Source of the DNA: Saxidomus purpurata
Taxonomy: Eukaryota > Mollusca > Bivalvia > Venerida > Veneridae
Length of the DNA: 64,000 nucleotides
NCBI GenBank assembly: GCA_022818135.1
Contig: JAFMSR010000001.1
Span: forward strand, 29,808,082-29,872,081
Direction of reading: 5' to 3'
Positions 10,721 to 20,794 of this stretch are shown here, in pieces; the first letter of the stretch is position 1; every line of letters starts with the position of its first letter. The translations under genes and the position numbers were made by a program. The notes under the pieces are model-generated. The model was not told the origin of the DNA and ran no database searches. It saw only the letters and a program-made list of their open reading frames with translations.

Positions 10721-11270
10721 TTGTGTATGGTATTCAAAGCATTGATTTTATGATTATGTAAAGGATATAAGCCGAAAACGATCCAATACTGGACTGTCCG
10801 AGGCGCGTTTACTTAAAACACTGTATTTTTATGTGACGACCTACAGGGAAGAAACTTTAAAACATTTACATTAATGGTCATGTATAAGTTCTTTTTTTTA
10901 TAAATATTTAATGCTTTTAGTAGCAAACATTATATATTTATAAGGTAATCTGTAGATCCACATAACCATTTTAAGCACGCTTTTCTCGTCTTGCACGATT
11001 TTTCTTGATTTCGTAATATTGGACTGTTGTTAGCCCGTTGTTCTCGTGTAACAAATCTTTGCCGTTTTCCACAAGTGCGGAATATAAGAATTTATTAAAT
11101 AACTTGTTTATTGGCTTTAATATTTTTTAACTACCCGACGTAATAAAATAGGAAGAGGTATCATAAAATTGAAAGACAGGGTCAATAACAAAAAATACAG
11201 GGTCAACATCACTTATTGCTGACGAATAATTGGCTGTTGAGAAATCTGAGCTTTCGATTGGCTGATACTT
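10721..11270. other. Non-coding stretch; possible Polinton end at 11025
   Basis: AT-rich. AATATTGGACT occurs at 11015-11025, and a weaker CAATACTGGACT near 10785. The same undecamer in both orientations flanks the second capsid fragment at 18.2 kb (see findings). No gene is seen. Confidence 0.3.
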
Positions 11271-11394
11271 TTAGGTGTTTAGTTTCTTTAAAACGAAAAC
11301 TGCCGCCATCTTGTTGAAATCAGCATTGAAGATTGAATGGCAAAAATGGAAATCAACTTTTAATCAATTTCTCTCTGAAAACCCATTTAAAAGG

Positions 11395-11660
11395 ATAGAA
11401 AATGCTCCAAGTACTTGGGGTACTTGGATATTATATAAGAAAAAGGTACAGAATAGCTTTAACTAAATTTAGAATCTCTGCACATGATCTTGCAATTGAA
11501 ATACATGTAGATCGGCATAATTTAGTTCTTTTAATTTGTTCAAACTTCAGGAATCTTAGACAGAATATTTAAAGAAATATTATTATACGTGGCCTATTTT
11601 ACAAAAACTTTCCAATCTTTTATAAAAAATTTCTAATATAATTTAATAATATAATTTCTT
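11395..11660 (+). pseudogene. C-terminal fragment of a LINE protein (first copy)
   Basis: In frame two, KFRISAHDLAIEI (about 11465-11505) closely matches LRLSSHDLAIEIGRH in the tail of the LINE at 15 kb, and the following decayed segment (YYYTWPILQKL) resembles the tail region after the zinc knuckle. It is the relic of an older copy of the same family, lying head-to-tail just before the larger copy. The preceding frame (11275-11466) may be its upstream part. Confidence 0.5.
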
Positions 11661-12128
11661 GTTTTAATCGATTTGTCCAAATTTCTTTACCATGCAAACA
11701 TAATCAGAAAGTAGAACTTATTACAAATATACATTTTATTCATCTTGAAAATGTTAATTACAAAGCCCTTCCGAAAAGCTTTGTACTTGTCTTATATTGT
11801 TGTTGCTATAAGCATTGTGTAATGCTTAATGCAATTAACTATATTGTTGTTGTTGTTGAAACAAGAATGGTTTAACACTGATTGTAGAAGTGCGCGAAAA
11901 TTATTTACTGTTGCAAGAAATAAATTTCTAAAATCAAAAACAGATGAAAACGCGAAATCTCAGTACAATATGGTAAAAAGAAGAGAAAACATAAATTTAT
12001 GATGAGCGAAAAAGTAACTATAAAGAAAACCGAAACAATTTTGGAAAAGGGTTAAAGAGCAATATAAAAGGAACTCGGTCAGTGCTGAAAATCTAAACGA
12101 AAAAATATTACATGAGCATTTTAAAACC

Positions 12129-12692
12129 TTGTATGCGCCAGAAAGTAACAATGTAGAAAATGATAATCTTGAGAATCAAGAGACAATTACAGACAACTTT
12201 TTAAATAGCAAATTAACCTATGACGAATTAAGGCATGCAGTATTGACTCAAAATAACAATAAAAGCCCTGGGCTAGATAATTTAAGCGCTGAAATATTTA
12301 AATACACGTTTGAAAAAATCTCGACATTTCTATTAAAATTATTTAATAGATTATTATCAAATGGAGAGTACCCAAGGGCCTGGGAAGAATGTATTATAGT
12401 ACCCATTTTCAAAGGTGGAGATGTTGAGGATCCACAACATTGCAAATGTATCACATTAGTAAATGTTATTGGAAAAATTTACTCTCAAATTTTACTCAAT
12501 AGACTTACAAAATGGGCAGCGGAAAATGAAATCATGATAAATAATCAATTTGGATTCCAGAAAGACAAGTCAACTACAGATTGTAATACTATTTTTATAT
12601 TACACTCAATTATTGCGAAAACTCTTGATTCAAAACAAAAGCTTTACTGTGCCTTCTTGGATTATGAAAAATGCTTTGACACGCTTAATTAT
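12129..12692 (+). pseudogene. LINE reverse transcriptase, fingers/palm N-terminal part
   Basis: This part holds RT motifs 0-3: NNKSPGLDNLSAEIFKY, the IIVPIFKGGD strand, the NQFGFQKDKSTTD motif and the catalytic-Asp block FLDYEKCFDTLNY. The domain copies LINE RNA into DNA at the nicked target. The frame stops abruptly at Tyr (12690-12692), where a foreign element is inserted. The next amino acids expected from the family (W..IWQKLL) resume exactly in frame at 13815, so the break is an insertion and not decay. Confidence 0.85.
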
Positions 12693-13814
12693 GTCTCCCC
12701 CACCTCGGGGGGAGACATATTGTTTTTGCCCTGTCCGTCAGTCCGTCCGTCCGTCAGTCCGTCAGTCCGTCCGTCCATTCTTCGTTTCCGGACGATAACT
12801 AGAGTTCCTTTTGACCTACAGCTCTCAAACTTCATAGGATGAATGGTCTTATTGAGCAGATGATCCCTATTGTTTTTGGGGTCAGTAGTTCAAAGGTCAA
12901 GGTCACAGTGACCGTTGGTCAATTTCTCGTTTCCGGATGATAACTAGAGTTCCTTTTGACCTACAGCCCTCAAACTTCATAGGATGATTGGTCTTATAGA
13001 GCTGATGATCCCTATTGTTTTTGGGGTCAGTAGGTCAAAGGTCAAGGTCACACTGACCGTTGGTCAATTTCTCGTTTCCGGATGATAACTAGAGTTCCTT
13101 TAGACCTACAGACCTCAAACTTCATAGGATGATTGGTCTTATAGAGCAGATGATCCCTATTGTTTTTGGGGTCAGTAGGTCAAAGGTCAAGGTCACAGTG
13201 ACCGTTGGTCAATTTCTCATTTCCGGATGATAACTAGAGTTCCTTTTGACCTACAACCCTCAAACTGGGGGAGTCCGTCAGTCCGTCCGTCCATTCTTCG
13301 TTTCCGGACGATAACTAGAGTTCCTTTTGACCTACAGCTCTCAAACTTCATAGGATGAATGGTCTTATTGAGCAGATGATCCCTATTGTTTTTGGGGTCA
13401 GTAGTTCAAAGGTCAAGGTCACAGTGACCGTTGGTCAATTTCTCGTTTCCGGATGATAACTAGAGTTCCTTTTGACCTACAGCCCTCAAACTTCATAGGA
13501 TGATTGGTCTTATAGAGCTGATGATCCCTATTGTTTTTGGGGTCAGTAGGTCAAAGGTCAAGGTCATACTGACCGTTTGTCAATTTCTCGTTTCCGGATG
13601 ATAACTAGAGTTCCTTTAGACCTACAGACCTCAAACTTCATAGGATGATTGGTCTTATTGAGCAGATGATCCCTATTGTTTTTGGGGTCAGTAGTTCAAA
13701 GGTCAAGGTCACAGTGACCGTTGGTCAATTTCTCGTTATAATTTGGGGTCACTAACTCAAAGGTCAAGGTCATAAGGGGGGAGACAAGTTTTTTTGTGAA
13801 AAACAATCTCTAGT
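12693..13814 (+). mobile_element. Pearl-like (Helentron-related) element inserted in LINE RT
   Basis: The element begins with a hairpin (GTCTCCCCCACC and GGGGGGAGAC), followed by a CCGTC/CAGTC microsatellite, a 145-bp tandem core and a 3' end with GGGGGGAGACAAG and CTCTAGT. Length is 1122 bases, as fixed by the interrupted RT frame. No target duplication is present and the host dinucleotide is T|T, as reported for Helentron-type rolling-circle elements. Architecture matches pearl elements described from oysters and Drosophila DINE-1. It encodes nothing. Confidence 0.75.
12783..13734 (+). repeat. 145-bp tandem repeat, six complete units in two blocks
   Basis: CGTTTCCGGATGATAACTAG-type unit starts fall at 12783, 12928, 13073, 13218 (truncated unit), 13299, 13444 and 13589, and the last unit ends at 13734; spacing is exactly 145 bases except at the truncated unit. 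The second block begins with the same GTCCGTCCATTCTTCG leader as the first, so about 516 bases were duplicated as a block. Every complete unit contains a GGTCANNNTGACC palindrome. Confidence 0.95.
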
Positions 13815-14549
13815 TGGTCTTATATTTGGCAAAAACTGTTGTCACAACGCGTAAGTTCAAAAATAGTTGCAGCTCTACAAGCAATGTATAAAACGGTCAA
13901 ATCCTGTGTGAAATATAAATGTAATCAGCCAGAATTCTTCAGTTCAAATATTTGGGTAAAACAAGGGGACCCGAGCTCCAGTTTGCTTTTTTTATTTTTC
14001 GTCAATGATATCTTAGATAGTATTAATACAAATATATAGGAATTTTTTACAGTAGATGTTGTAAAAATATTTTTGTTACTTTTTTCAGACGATGCTATAT
14101 TATTTACTAAAACACCAGATGCGCAACAGTCCATGCTAAACGACCTTGATGAATAGTGTCATACATTTGGACTTAAAATTAACACAAATAAAACAAAAAA
14201 TATGATATTTGAACGGGGACGAGCTACTCGATATAATTCCGTCTATAATGATATTCTCGAGGTAATTTCCTCTTTCAAATACTTAGGTATTCACTTTTAC
14301 AAGAATGGATCGTGGTACCGAACACAAAAGAGAATTGCGCAACACTCATTATTTGCTCTTCATAATTCATTTATTGTTTTCAATCAACTCGAGCTCACAT
14401 CTATAGATAAATGTCGTTTGTTCAATAGCCTAGTTGGTTCCTTGCTTAATTATAATGCCGCGGTATGGGGTTATCACGATTCCAAAACCATTGAAATTGT
14501 TCACTGTAAATTCTTTAAAAAAACTACTTCATGTAAAAAAATCAACTAA
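13815..14549 (+). pseudogene. LINE reverse transcriptase, palm/thumb part
   Basis: The frame resumes at Trp (13815). VKQGDPSSSLLFLFFVNDIL is motif B (canonically GVRQGD.LSP), and FSDDAILFTKTPDA (about 14084) is the catalytic motif C with Ser in place of the usual Ala before the Asp pair. GLKINTNKTKNMIF and FKYLGIHF follow in the usual order. Stop codons at 14037 and 14154 interrupt an otherwise unshifted frame. The thumb region continues to about 14525, where an A-rich run (TTTAAAAAAACT) shifts the frame. Confidence 0.8.
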
Positions 14550-15080
14550 CTTACATGGTCTTTACGGAGAAACTAGGCGATACCCAATGATATTTTCTAG
14601 ACAATTAATAATGATACGATATTGGATTAATCTTGTTACAAGTGACAACCCATTGCTAAAAAACATATATCGGTTACTTTTTAATGAGCAAGAGGCAAAT
14701 ATTACGTGCAATGGAACTAACTGGGCATATGAAATCAAAACAATTTTGAATAATATATGTATGTCAAATGTTTAGTAACCTCAATAAGTTTTATGTTTAT
14801 TAAACAGCGGATATTAGATGTATATAAGCAATCTTGGTATGCAAAAATAAATAATTCAGGAAGACTGTGCTCATACAGCTTATTTAAACATGATTTTGCT
14901 CTCGAAACGTATTTGTCTTGTATTAATGAACAGAAACACAGAATCGTCCTTGCTAAACTTAGATTATCTTCACACGACCTTGCTATAGAAATAGGAAGAC
15001 ATAGAACAATAGACAAAGAAGATCGTAAATGTACGGAATGCAACATGAAAGTTATAGTTGACGAATATCATTTTTACTAG
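14530..15080 (+). pseudogene. LINE C-terminal domain with CxxC zinc knuckle
   Basis: After the frameshift the plus-one frame reads to about 14755, then the original frame resumes and gives SSHDLAIEIGRH and a knuckle CTECNMKVIVDEYHF, the CxxC...H start of the C-terminal zinc finger typical of many LINE proteins. A stop at 15078 cuts it just after His, and relics continue in other frames to about 15240. Confidence 0.65.
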
Positions 15081-15527
15081 TTTATCCCAAATACAGAAAT
15101 CTAAAAAAACAATATTTTAAACCATGTTTTTGTAGATGGCCAACTATCAACAAATTCATATCACTTATGAGTTCAAAGAAGTCCGAGAAAGTAATAGTCA
15201 AAATAGCAAAATTCACATATCATGCCTTTAGATTAAGAACTCATACATAAGACTTTATACGACATAAGTTACAGTTTGAATTATCAAATGTTTTATTTAG
15301 GAAAGTTAAATTTCATAAATTTATTTAAGTATTTTTTTAGCATTACACTTGTAATATCAGAAGCAAGACAATATATATGACAGTTTGAAAAAAAATAAAT
15401 GTATGTTCTTCTATGTAAATGTATCTTTAACAGAATTTAATGTTTCTCACCATTCTTTCTTTTGTTTGTGTATTCAATTATATGGCTATGAATGTATTTA
15501 TATTTAAAGTCGAATAAACTTTATATT

Positions 15528-15573
15528 ATGTTATGTTATGTTATGTTATGTTATGTTATGTTATGTTATGTTG
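15528..15573 (+). repeat. (TTATG)n pentanucleotide 3' tail of the LINE
   Basis: About nine copies of TTATG/GTTAT directly follow AATAAACTTTATATTATG. LINEs of several clades end in short tandem repeats and not in poly(A), so this marks the element's 3' end. Confidence 0.85.
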
Positions 15574-16401
15574 TATCACTCGAATCTTTTGTCTTTCATT
15601 TCACCACGAAGAAATAAACTGATTATTACATTAACAAAAAGAGTAGAAACAAACAAATAAGGTTTGATCGGTGTGCTGAGTATTAAATGACACCATTTGT
15701 AAAATTTACAGGTATCATTCTACTGCTGAAATGGAAAAGTTTTTTTCCACAATACATCTTCTAAAATGTTAATTATAATTTCAATCCAGATATTACAACC
15801 CAGACGTAATTTTGAAGGAAAAATATATTTGACCATATTGTTTGAAGATGAAAAATCACATTCTTTTTTACGACATTCAACATCAAGCGTTTACTAGAGT
15901 ATGTAAAATCTATTGATATTCTGAAAAGGAAACGGTGCTATTTTTCAACTTAAAGAAGCGTACAGAAATCAAATGTTAGTTTTTATCTGATCAGGAAATA
16001 AAAATGTCGACGCACTATTTAACGCGGACCTGTACGTTCGCCTATTTACGTTTTAAAAGCACACCATGTTTTTGCAACAGACTTGCCGTGTGCGTCTGTG
16101 CTTGAAAATTGCAGGTCTACAATTTTCAACAATGCTCACGAGCAAACATTACGCACGTGTAAAGGGATCAGCCGAATAAGAAAAATCAAGTGCACACTAG
16201 ATCCATTCCCATTATTATGTCAAAATTCACGAATGTTGTAGCTTTTGGATTATTCTGTGACTATTGTCAACAATTACTACCAATGAATTCTATTTTCAAC
16301 ATCCTTTATTTTACATTAGATTTATTAATGACTGAACACCATGTGACTGTAACGAAATAGTGCTCTCAAGTGAAATCATTATTAGTGTTATTATTATTAT
16401 A

Positions 16402-16442
<41 letters not shown>

Positions 16443-17520
16443 TTGCGAGTAATGTGAATGATAATGTTGAATGCTATTTATCTTCTCAATTAAGCGGAAG
16501 ATTATCCCCTTTACGCACAAAAGTAACACGTCAAGTTCAATATCTCCCTTAGGCAATATTCATGTACAATCGATAATCAAAGATTTATGACCCTGTCCGT
16601 TGTTTACGGATACTACCGAACCGAAGTTGTTTCTGTTAACTTCTTATCCCCAATACTTATCGACTGTCGTCTGAAATAGCGCTTGACACTTTTTCTGCCG
16701 TATGAAAATGAATATGTTAGAGGTATTTCTATTTACCCTACGGGGTCGGGCCAATACGAATGCGTTCGGACATATAACAGGGCAATATCAAATAACTCAT
16801 TCAATAACATAAAGGAATACACGTGTAACATTTTTGAATGGGTGTGATAAAATAATAAATGCCGTGAATGTAGAATTATACAAGTGCGGTTGTATGAATT
16901 AAGATTTTTATAATATCTGTCATAAAATTGGAATTATACCATGCAACTTTTTGAATTGTGAAATATGGACTGACCTGACATAACAAATAAAGAGCTTTAC
17001 TATATACCTATAGATATTCTGTCAAAATACAACCTTTATTCAACCATCAAATACGGCCTGACAGAAAAAAATCCGTATTGTATGTACGTGCAATTGACCA
17101 GACGCCAGGTGTCAATCAAGTGACTTCATTACCTATCAAAATTCGACTTTACCTACGACAAATAAATGCACGTGGAAAAGGTTTGAATGGATTCTTTTGT
17201 TATAAATAATCCGACATCAACAAAGGGGTGGGTTTATAGCACCATTGGCGTCATGTCAATTCGCACAATGTCAATACTTGTAAGAGTGCATTCAATTGTC
17301 CTTAAAATTTACATAATTTTTACATGTAATAACGTCGCTTTTGACTGGGTCGTTACTACTTGTTTATACGATGACTTTAATAATAAAAAAACCGTCTCAC
17401 ACAGCGCATATTTCGCGCTAAAAAGAGTCTTCTTCAATTGTATGCTTATAATGTCATCTTAAATGTCATTTTAATTTATTGTTTTCGCATAGACAAGTGG
17501 CAAAATTGTTATTATAAAAG
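15574..17520. other. Non-coding stretch
   Basis: Nothing coding is supported. The only structure I see is the ATT microsatellite at 16386-16440. The 91-codon frame at 17187-17462 has no recognisable motif and biased composition, and is left as chance. Confidence 0.5.
16386..16440. repeat. (ATT)n microsatellite
   Basis: About 18 ATT/TTA units, with one interruption (ATAATT), the purest triplet array in the window. Confidence 0.95.
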
Positions 17521-17624
17521 GGTCATTAGTATAGTAACGTGATCCATAAGCTACGCACTCGTATGATCCGACGCACGACTCGAGCAAATCCGGCATGCTG
17601 GATCACGTTACGATACTAATGACC
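17521..17624. mobile_element. 104-bp hairpin MITE
   Basis: The arm at 17521-17546 (GGTCATTAGTATAGTAACGT then GATCCA) is the reverse complement of 17599-17624 (TGGATCACGTTACGATACTA then ATGACC) with one mismatch in 26. The 52-base loop is GC-richer. Flanking A/T runs extend the symmetry. Folded, this would give a near-perfect 26-bp stem. Confidence 0.8.
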
Positions 17625-18340
17625 TTATTTTATTACCCTTCCATACAATATACAGTCTTCGGATCGGTCAAAGATCCGTAGATATTGCTATTAACGGGCA
17701 AGTTGGTAAAATACACTTAACATATCCAGTTATTGGACCCAAAGCTAAACTTTAGAATGTTCGCGTATAGTACGTCAATGTATAAGCACTTGCTGATTTG
17801 TGACGTTATTCAGTGACGTCACGAACTGACATTGAGGTATCATAAGGGCATTTGAAGGTCTGCTTACGTTCAGCCTTAAAACGCAGTTACAAATGAATCG
17901 ATTCCTTCAATGGGGGGAATAGTAAAACAGTTGTTATTTGTTTTTTGACGTCGTATATGCGGATAAATTATTCGCCTAGATTAATATTACCTGAATCGTT
18001 AGATTAATATTACCGTTTTCGGTAAGTTTCATCATTATTTTTGCGCCTACATGTATGTTACTGTGTTTTGGAGCCGTTTTTACAGGACGCTTAGCATTAG
18101 CGTCAGAACAAAAGAACGAAAGTCGCAGAAATCAGGCTCATAATTTATTTGCTAAATATTGGACTACACGGGCAAATTGAATGTGTCAAGATATCGCTTT
18201 CTTACATGTTCGTTGTTCCTCGTGCAGTCCAATATTAATATATTATTGGACTCCACGTGGAAAATACAGTACTGAGCTCCATTGAGAGCAGTCAATATCA
18301 AAATACAGTACTGCGACGACAAAGGATGACGTTATCACAG
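17625..18340. other. Non-coding stretch with AGTCCAATATT inverted motif
   Basis: AATATTGGACTACACG (18155-18170) and CGTGCAGTCCAATATT (18221-18236) form an inverted repeat, and TATTGGACTCCACG follows near 18244. A short direct repeat (TTAGATTAATATTACC) lies near 17978 and 18000. The stretch directly borders the minor-capsid pseudogene and may hold the element's end. Confidence 0.45.
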
Positions 18341-18344
18341 TGTT

Positions 18345-19237
18345 TTAATTTGAACTTTTCTCACAGTCCTTGACCTTACTGTCGAGATATCCCACGATAG
18401 ACAAGATGCAATTTAATTTTACACGTAATCTATTTCTTAAATTTAACTTCACCATTGCCATGCCGGCGACAAGCTGAAATAATTGGCCCATTTCACCCCT
18501 TATATTGATCCCGATCTCATAAAACAGGGATTTGGCTAGCGGCGCGTAAAGCAGACTCACAAATTCTTTATGAATGTGATTCAAATCGTTCTTGTCTCCT
18601 TTGAAAGCCACGATTCTCAACAGCGGCTCTTCGGTGTTACATGTCAGGGTATATTCTGACAGGGCCCAACAAATACACAAATGATTGCAACCGACATTGA
18701 GATCCATCCCATACGGAAACGGCCCAGAATCTTGTTGAGGAGCCTCTACCGCCTTTTCGCTCGCTTATAACATCAGTGCCAAATAAGGATGCAAACTAAC
18801 CCCTATTTTCTGTCCGGGATGACTTTCTGTATTGGATATCACGCGTTTCGAGCCATTTGAATACCCGAAATAAAAAAGATCCCTTTTAACAACTCTCCCA
18901 TCATCGTTTGAATGGCTTGGTCAATTTCCTTCATCACGTAAAAAGCAGTGTTATAAACGCCTGAATTGAAACACTGGGGCGCAATATCCTGACTACATTT
19001 TTGCTTACAGAAGTTGTAAACTATTTCCCTAAATCGGTATCCGTCGTCACTAATTGAAAAATGAGATTCTTCTTCGGTGATGTTCACCACCTGAGAGGGA
19101 AGAATGACTTCGACGAGAGCCATTTCCCAGTCTTCTTTGTTCAACTCAATGGGTTTATCCAATTTGAGTCGAAACGTACATTGCGTATTGTATGGTAATA
19201 AGGTAATAGAACTGTCGATGAACACGGTGATGTAAAA
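18345..19237 (-). pseudogene. Polinton/Maverick-type minor capsid protein, frameshifted
   Basis: The N-terminal half (19237-18839) reads FYITVFIDSS, LPYNTQCTFRLKL and DWEMALVEVILP, the start typical of the structural protein found beside the F54H12.2-like capsid in invertebrate Polinton-type elements. After a frameshift and loss near 18710-18838, the C-terminal half continues with EEPLLRIVAFKGDK, YAPLAKSLF and INIRGEMG, where intact members end in a conserved beta-strand. It is on the same strand as the major-capsid relic 8 kb away. Function in the family is virion structure, probably the penton-type minor capsid. The two frames do not join, so it is a pseudogene; the frame upstream of 19237 to 19387 is probably not coding. 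Confidence 0.65.
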
Positions 19238-19479
19238 TGAAGTAATGATCCCAACGGTTTCGAGAGTTTCACAAAATTCAAACCTATAACCTAGAGAACT
19301 ACTCAACAGGATTAACCTCACATTTTTGTCGAAGCATAGGTTGGAATTAAGCAGTCGTGGTCGACAATCTTCTTTCAGGTCTTGCATTTCTTCATGCTAG
19401 CACACAGGTAATATTTCCTCAAGCCCACGATCACATGTGAACATGTTCTATAGCGCTGCACGTCTTGACAGATCGTATT

Positions 19480-20050
19480 CTAAGCGTGCCAATGAAGGGT
19501 GACAGGTCTTCGGACCAGCATCGGCATACATGGCACGTCCGACCAGAGCCTATTTGATCGCAGATCTAGGAAGCGTAACACACTCATAGGTTCAAACATT
19601 AATGCTTTTCTCTGCAAGTGTTTGTAGTGATACACATGGATCACCTTGCTTGTTCGGGTCATGCTCCGCTGCTTGAACAATAACTGACTTTGGCATGGTG
19701 TGGGTGAATCTTGATCACACAGGATACAAGCTGTCTTAAATTTTTCATATTCTTTCACTCCACAAGACTGGTCAGATTCGATCTCCACCGGTCCAGTTAG
19801 GCTTAGGCTTCTCTCGTCTGTACGGCTTTCGCAGACCGTCGCCTGGGGGGGGTAGGAGGGCGGAGGGGGGCATCTTTTACGCCATTCGTCGATATCTTGT
19901 CTGTTAGCGATGTATATCCCTACAACAATGAACCGAGCCGGGCTCACATATTGTAATCCTAATTACTCATGGAGATGAGTGTTAGCTCAGCCTTCATTTC
20001 TCCGTCATGTATCTTGAAGGCTTGATTATTCTTAACCATTCGCTCGCATT
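19480..20050 (-). pseudogene. Unrecognised frames upstream of the minor-capsid relic
   Basis: The minus strand has a 155-codon frame (19947-19480) with a Pro-rich spot (RCPPPPSYPPQ) and no known domain. Upstream of it is a shorter coding-like piece (PFDLAGNITGDLLMGKCERM, followed by VKNNQAFKIHDGEMKAEL) that ends at a stop near 19963. Both are collinear with the capsid relic and could be uncharacterised genes of the same element. I do not assign a function. Confidence 0.3.
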
Positions 20051-20624
20051 TGCCCATTAGTAAATCTCCCGTGATGTTCCCTGCTAGATCAAAAGGAAAA
20101 TGAATGCAACGTTAAGCCCTGGATGTTGAATTGAGGCTCAAACTTGATCCCTCGGTTTGACCTGGCATTGGTGTTGAGGAGTATCAACCGGATCATGCAA
20201 CAGCACGTGCGTGTTCTGGAATGGACGGTTGTATTTTCTGAGCGTCACATCATACTTTCAAACTTTCTAGGCTGACGATTCATCCGTAGTTCTTTCTAGT
20301 ACAAGGGCTCCTCCGTATGTCTTGTTTTCTTCTGAAGTGCAAGCTGTTGTTTGTTCTTCCGTCTCCCTCGTCCACTTTGTTTTATATCTTCATCTACGCT
20401 GTTGCTGCTGCTGCTACCGCTCCTACCAGAGCTGTCTGAGTACGGTATTTATTTTATTAATGTTTCAAGGCCTGCTCTTTGTCAACAGAGTCATCTTTCA
20501 TCTATACTTGTATTTTGAAGTTTGCACATCGATATCAGTTCCAACAATAGATCTAAGCAGAATAAACAAGCTTAAATAAGTTCACAAATATTTCGAGTAC
20601 ATCCAAACCCTATTCAATGAAGTG

Positions 20625-20794
20625 TGTTATAATTGTCAGCAGTCGGGCTATTATGTAAGGGATTTTTAGGGAAAACAATACAGCAACCTGATCATTTTGC
20701 AAAGGATTGTCCTCACGAGAAAAGACCACCCACATGTAATCGCTGTCAGCAACCTCAACATTATGCAAGAGATTGTCCAGCGACAGTAGAGTAG
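20625..20794 (+). pseudogene. Retroelement Gag-like CCHC zinc-knuckle array, frameshifted
   Basis: Three knuckles are visible. CYNCQQSGYYVRDF (His and last Cys lost, then a stop) is followed after a frame change by QQPDHFAKDCP, lacking its first Cys pair, and by an intact CNRCQQPQHYARDCP (C-x2-C-x4-H-x4-C). Tandem CCHC knuckles bind nucleic acid and are typical of Gag nucleocapsid or CNBP-like proteins. The near-identical repeat of QQP/S..Y/F.RDCP suggests duplication from one unit. No reverse transcriptase follows on the plus strand. Confidence 0.6.

Larger units (their letters stand above)
11860..15573 (+). mobile_element. Non-LTR retrotransposon (LINE), 5'-truncated, with pentanucleotide tail
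   Basis: Frame 0 runs from WFNTDCRSARKLF (11868) through the linker (FWKRVKEQYKR near 12040), the reverse transcriptase and the C-terminal knuckle region to about 15080, and the element ends in a (TTATG)n tail. It lacks the endonuclease. It is broken by a 1122-bp insertion at 12693, in-frame stops at 14037 and 14154, and two compensating frameshifts (about 14525 and 14760). The relatively light damage suggests moderate age. Clade is uncertain; the tandem 3' tail and C-terminal CxxC knuckle fit several LINE clades. Confidence 0.8.

Noticed and set aside
12129..12842. Reading the LINE frame on past 12692 as coding
   Set aside because: After Tyr at 12690-12692 the frame runs into the inserted repeat; the Pro/Ser/Val run is a translation of the CCGTC microsatellite.
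20322..20579. Plus-strand frame with CTG/TGC repeats (LHLRCCCCCYR)
   Set aside because: The Cys run is a short CTG-type repeat; no domain and no homologous context.
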